Origin: Sinonovacula constricta
Taxonomy: Eukaryota; Mollusca; Bivalvia; Cardiida; Solecurtidae
Direction: 5' to 3'
Length of the DNA: 64,000 nt
Assembly: GCA_007844125.1 (NCBI GenBank)
Contig: CM017558.1
Coordinates: 27,485,478-27,549,477, forward strand
The position numbers were made by a program, and so were the translations under genes. Positions 62,356 to 64,000 of the stretch are shown one piece after another. Numbering within the stretch: the first letter of the stretch is position 1; every line of letters begins with the position of its first letter. A model generated the notes under the pieces. It was given only the letters and a program-made list of their open reading frames with translations. It was not told where the DNA came from and ran no database searches.

Positions 62356-62470
62356 TTCTTTTTGTTGTTGTTTGTTTGTTTGTTTGTTTGTTGTTGTTTT
62401 TGTTTTTTGTTGTTGTTCTTTTCGGGGGGGGGGGGTATTATTATTTTGTGTGTGTGTGTGTGTTTGTTTT
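62356..62470. repeat. Low-complexity GT-rich tract
   Basis: TTTG units, a TTGTTGTT stretch, an 11-base G run and a GT microsatellite in close succession. Confidence 0.85.
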
Positions 62471-62484
62471 GTTATTTATTTTAA

Positions 62485-62895
62485 ACTTGCACTCGGAACA
62501 CCTCGGATAATTAACGAATCATCTCTCGGATGTATGTAGGTAGTCGGATCACCTCGGCCATTTCAATAGATGGGATTGCTTTTGTGACAGGCGTCAAACA
62601 AAGATGGCTGCTCGGATGACGGTTAACTACAGTTTGAAGCCTGTCAAACTTCAATTTGTGACGGCTTCAATTTTAAACTTTCACCCAGGTTTAATTTACC
62701 CACCGCAGCAGACATGCAGCTTTCAAACCAAACCATTGTTCATGTTTTGTGCGAACAACATCTTAGGCATATTCTTCTTCCGACTTCCGGCGAACAAAAC
62801 GATCGTGATTTCATTAAGTATCATTGCACCAGATACATCCGAGGGATGATTGTCCCGAGGAGGGAATTACCCGAGAAGTTCCGATTGTTCAAACT
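62485..62895 (+). repeat. Dispersed family B, copy 4 (most complete)
   Basis: Runs from CTCGGATAATTAACGAATC through GTAGGTAGTCGGATCACC, GTGACAGGCGTCAAAC and AAGATGGCTGCTCGGATGAC to TTCCGGCGAACAAAACGATC and TATCATTGCACCAGATAC. A short frame here encodes TSGEQNDRDFIKYHCTR, which is nearly repeated on the minus strand at 53500-53625. Confidence 0.7.
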
Positions 62896-64000
62896 TGGGG
62901 TGCACACATTATATAAGGAATTTCAAAATCTATCTTTGCCTGGCTCTCCCCATCCACCCAATGTTCCCTTTTGTCATACACTGTATCCATATACATTGAT
63001 GTTTAAGTAGATTTAATAATCTGTTGCAATCTCTATAATTATTCATGTATTCAAAACGGTCATTTGATTCAATGGATACATCTACATTGTTTTGATATTG
63101 TTTTACAAAAATAACGGGCAAATGAAGGAAACAAAATATAATCCGTCTGGTGGGCTAATACTACTAAAATTTATTGAAAAAAGCGTCTAGACGTTGTTGA
63201 TTCACCTACGCTGAAGACAAAGAAATCTTTTGAATGGCAGCTTGTCCACATTTAATCTTCAGAGGTTAATTTTTTTATTATTTCGTTATTTTTTATGGTT
63301 CAACAAAGATTTGCATTTTTTAACAAAACTTTAAAAACTGCAATTTTAACCAACTTTGAGATAAACGCTTTATACAGTGGTGATTATAGCTAAACTGGGC
63401 TAACTATTTTTACCGGGAGAGACTTTAATTAATACCGCTAGAGGTATTAATGATATGTTGACATGAAAACATCTTAATAATCTATAATACTTGATAATTA
63501 TTCAACGCCAACTCGGATTTAAATGGACTGGCACATGGAATATGGCACTATTTATTGATGTTTTATTTATATGTCAGAATTAATAAGCTTGTGTGTATGT
63601 TCTAGATCTAAATATTATTTGCATATTTTAGACATGTTCCCAGACCATTTATAAACATGATATATTTATTATTCTGTATTAATATTCTTCCATTTTTGTG
63701 CCGGAGGTGATTTATATTTTCTGAATACGATTGGTCTAGTACCAAGTGATCACCATTACATGTTATTTTGTTGCTGTTGTTGCTGCTGCTGTTGCTGCTG
63801 CTGTTTTGAAATACATCGCTGCGATCAGTTATGATCATTATAGCGACATCCAGCCATTTTGGTGGAAGAATAGCCAAGACGATTGTCTGGGTAGAACCAC
63901 CAGCGCACCACAGGTTAGCTTGAGAACCTTCCCACATTTTGTCCGGTAGGTGCTTAAGAACATCCGGTATATGGAGGTGGGCGGTACCTTATGAATATTT
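62896..64000. other. Right end of window, no gene supported
   Basis: Contains a short TTGCTGCTG microsatellite (63771-63800) and a truncated family D SINE body (63826-63950). Confidence 0.5.
63826..63950 (-). repeat. Dispersed SINE family D, truncated copy
   Basis: Shares TTGTCTGGGTAGAACCACCA, GCGCACCACAGGTTAGCTTG and the AACCTTCCCACATT block with copies 1-3, but lacks the tRNA-like end. Confidence 0.7.

Overview
The window looks like genomic DNA of a marine invertebrate, most likely a bivalve mollusc. The basis is AT-rich DNA with small GT-AG-spliced exons spread over kilobases, many short interspersed and inverted-repeat elements, and an animal SLC5 transporter gene. The species assignment is an inference from overall character, not from a marker gene.

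Layout. Positions 1-1795 hold no clear gene but have promoter-like motifs. Positions 1804-10722 are one complete DNA transposon of 8,919 bp with ~700-bp, nearly identical terminal inverted repeats and a perfect 8-bp target duplication (TTGCATCC). It carries two genes. The plus-strand gene has four exons; all junctions are phase-consistent and give a 982-residue protein with a PIF1-type helicase at the N-terminus and a PHD finger at the C-terminus. The minus-strand gene lies inside the helicase gene's third intron. It encodes a P-element/THAP9-type transposase with recognisable DEM, second Asp, GTP-binding-like and late Glu motifs. A P-superfamily element with a helicase-PHD gene is the most unusual object in the window.

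Positions 15811-20284 (plus) hold three exons of a DUF1647-type, glycosyltransferase-like gene whose 5' end was not found. Positions 24067-39388 (minus) hold a complete 15-exon sodium/glucose cotransporter gene of the SLC5 family, closest by eye to SLC5A9/SGLT4, predicted at 641 residues. Its introns contain partial copies of its own exons: a 103-bp array repeating the acceptor and start of exon 3, and two decayed copies of exon 10. They also contain a LINE that split the array and a 347-bp inverted-repeat element that inserted into that LINE.

Positions 40690-64000 hold no host gene that I can support. They contain a 5'-truncated LINE (40690-42045), minisatellites with 82-bp and 64-bp units, long palindromic microsatellites, and scattered members of several interspersed repeat families that also occur in the first half of the window.

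How the parts relate: the transposon appears recent and self-contained. Its two genes face each other and are interlocked through introns, probably driven from the two opposite terminal repeats. The SLC5 and DUF1647 genes are ordinary host genes that diverge from a repeat-rich spacer and show no functional link to the transposon.
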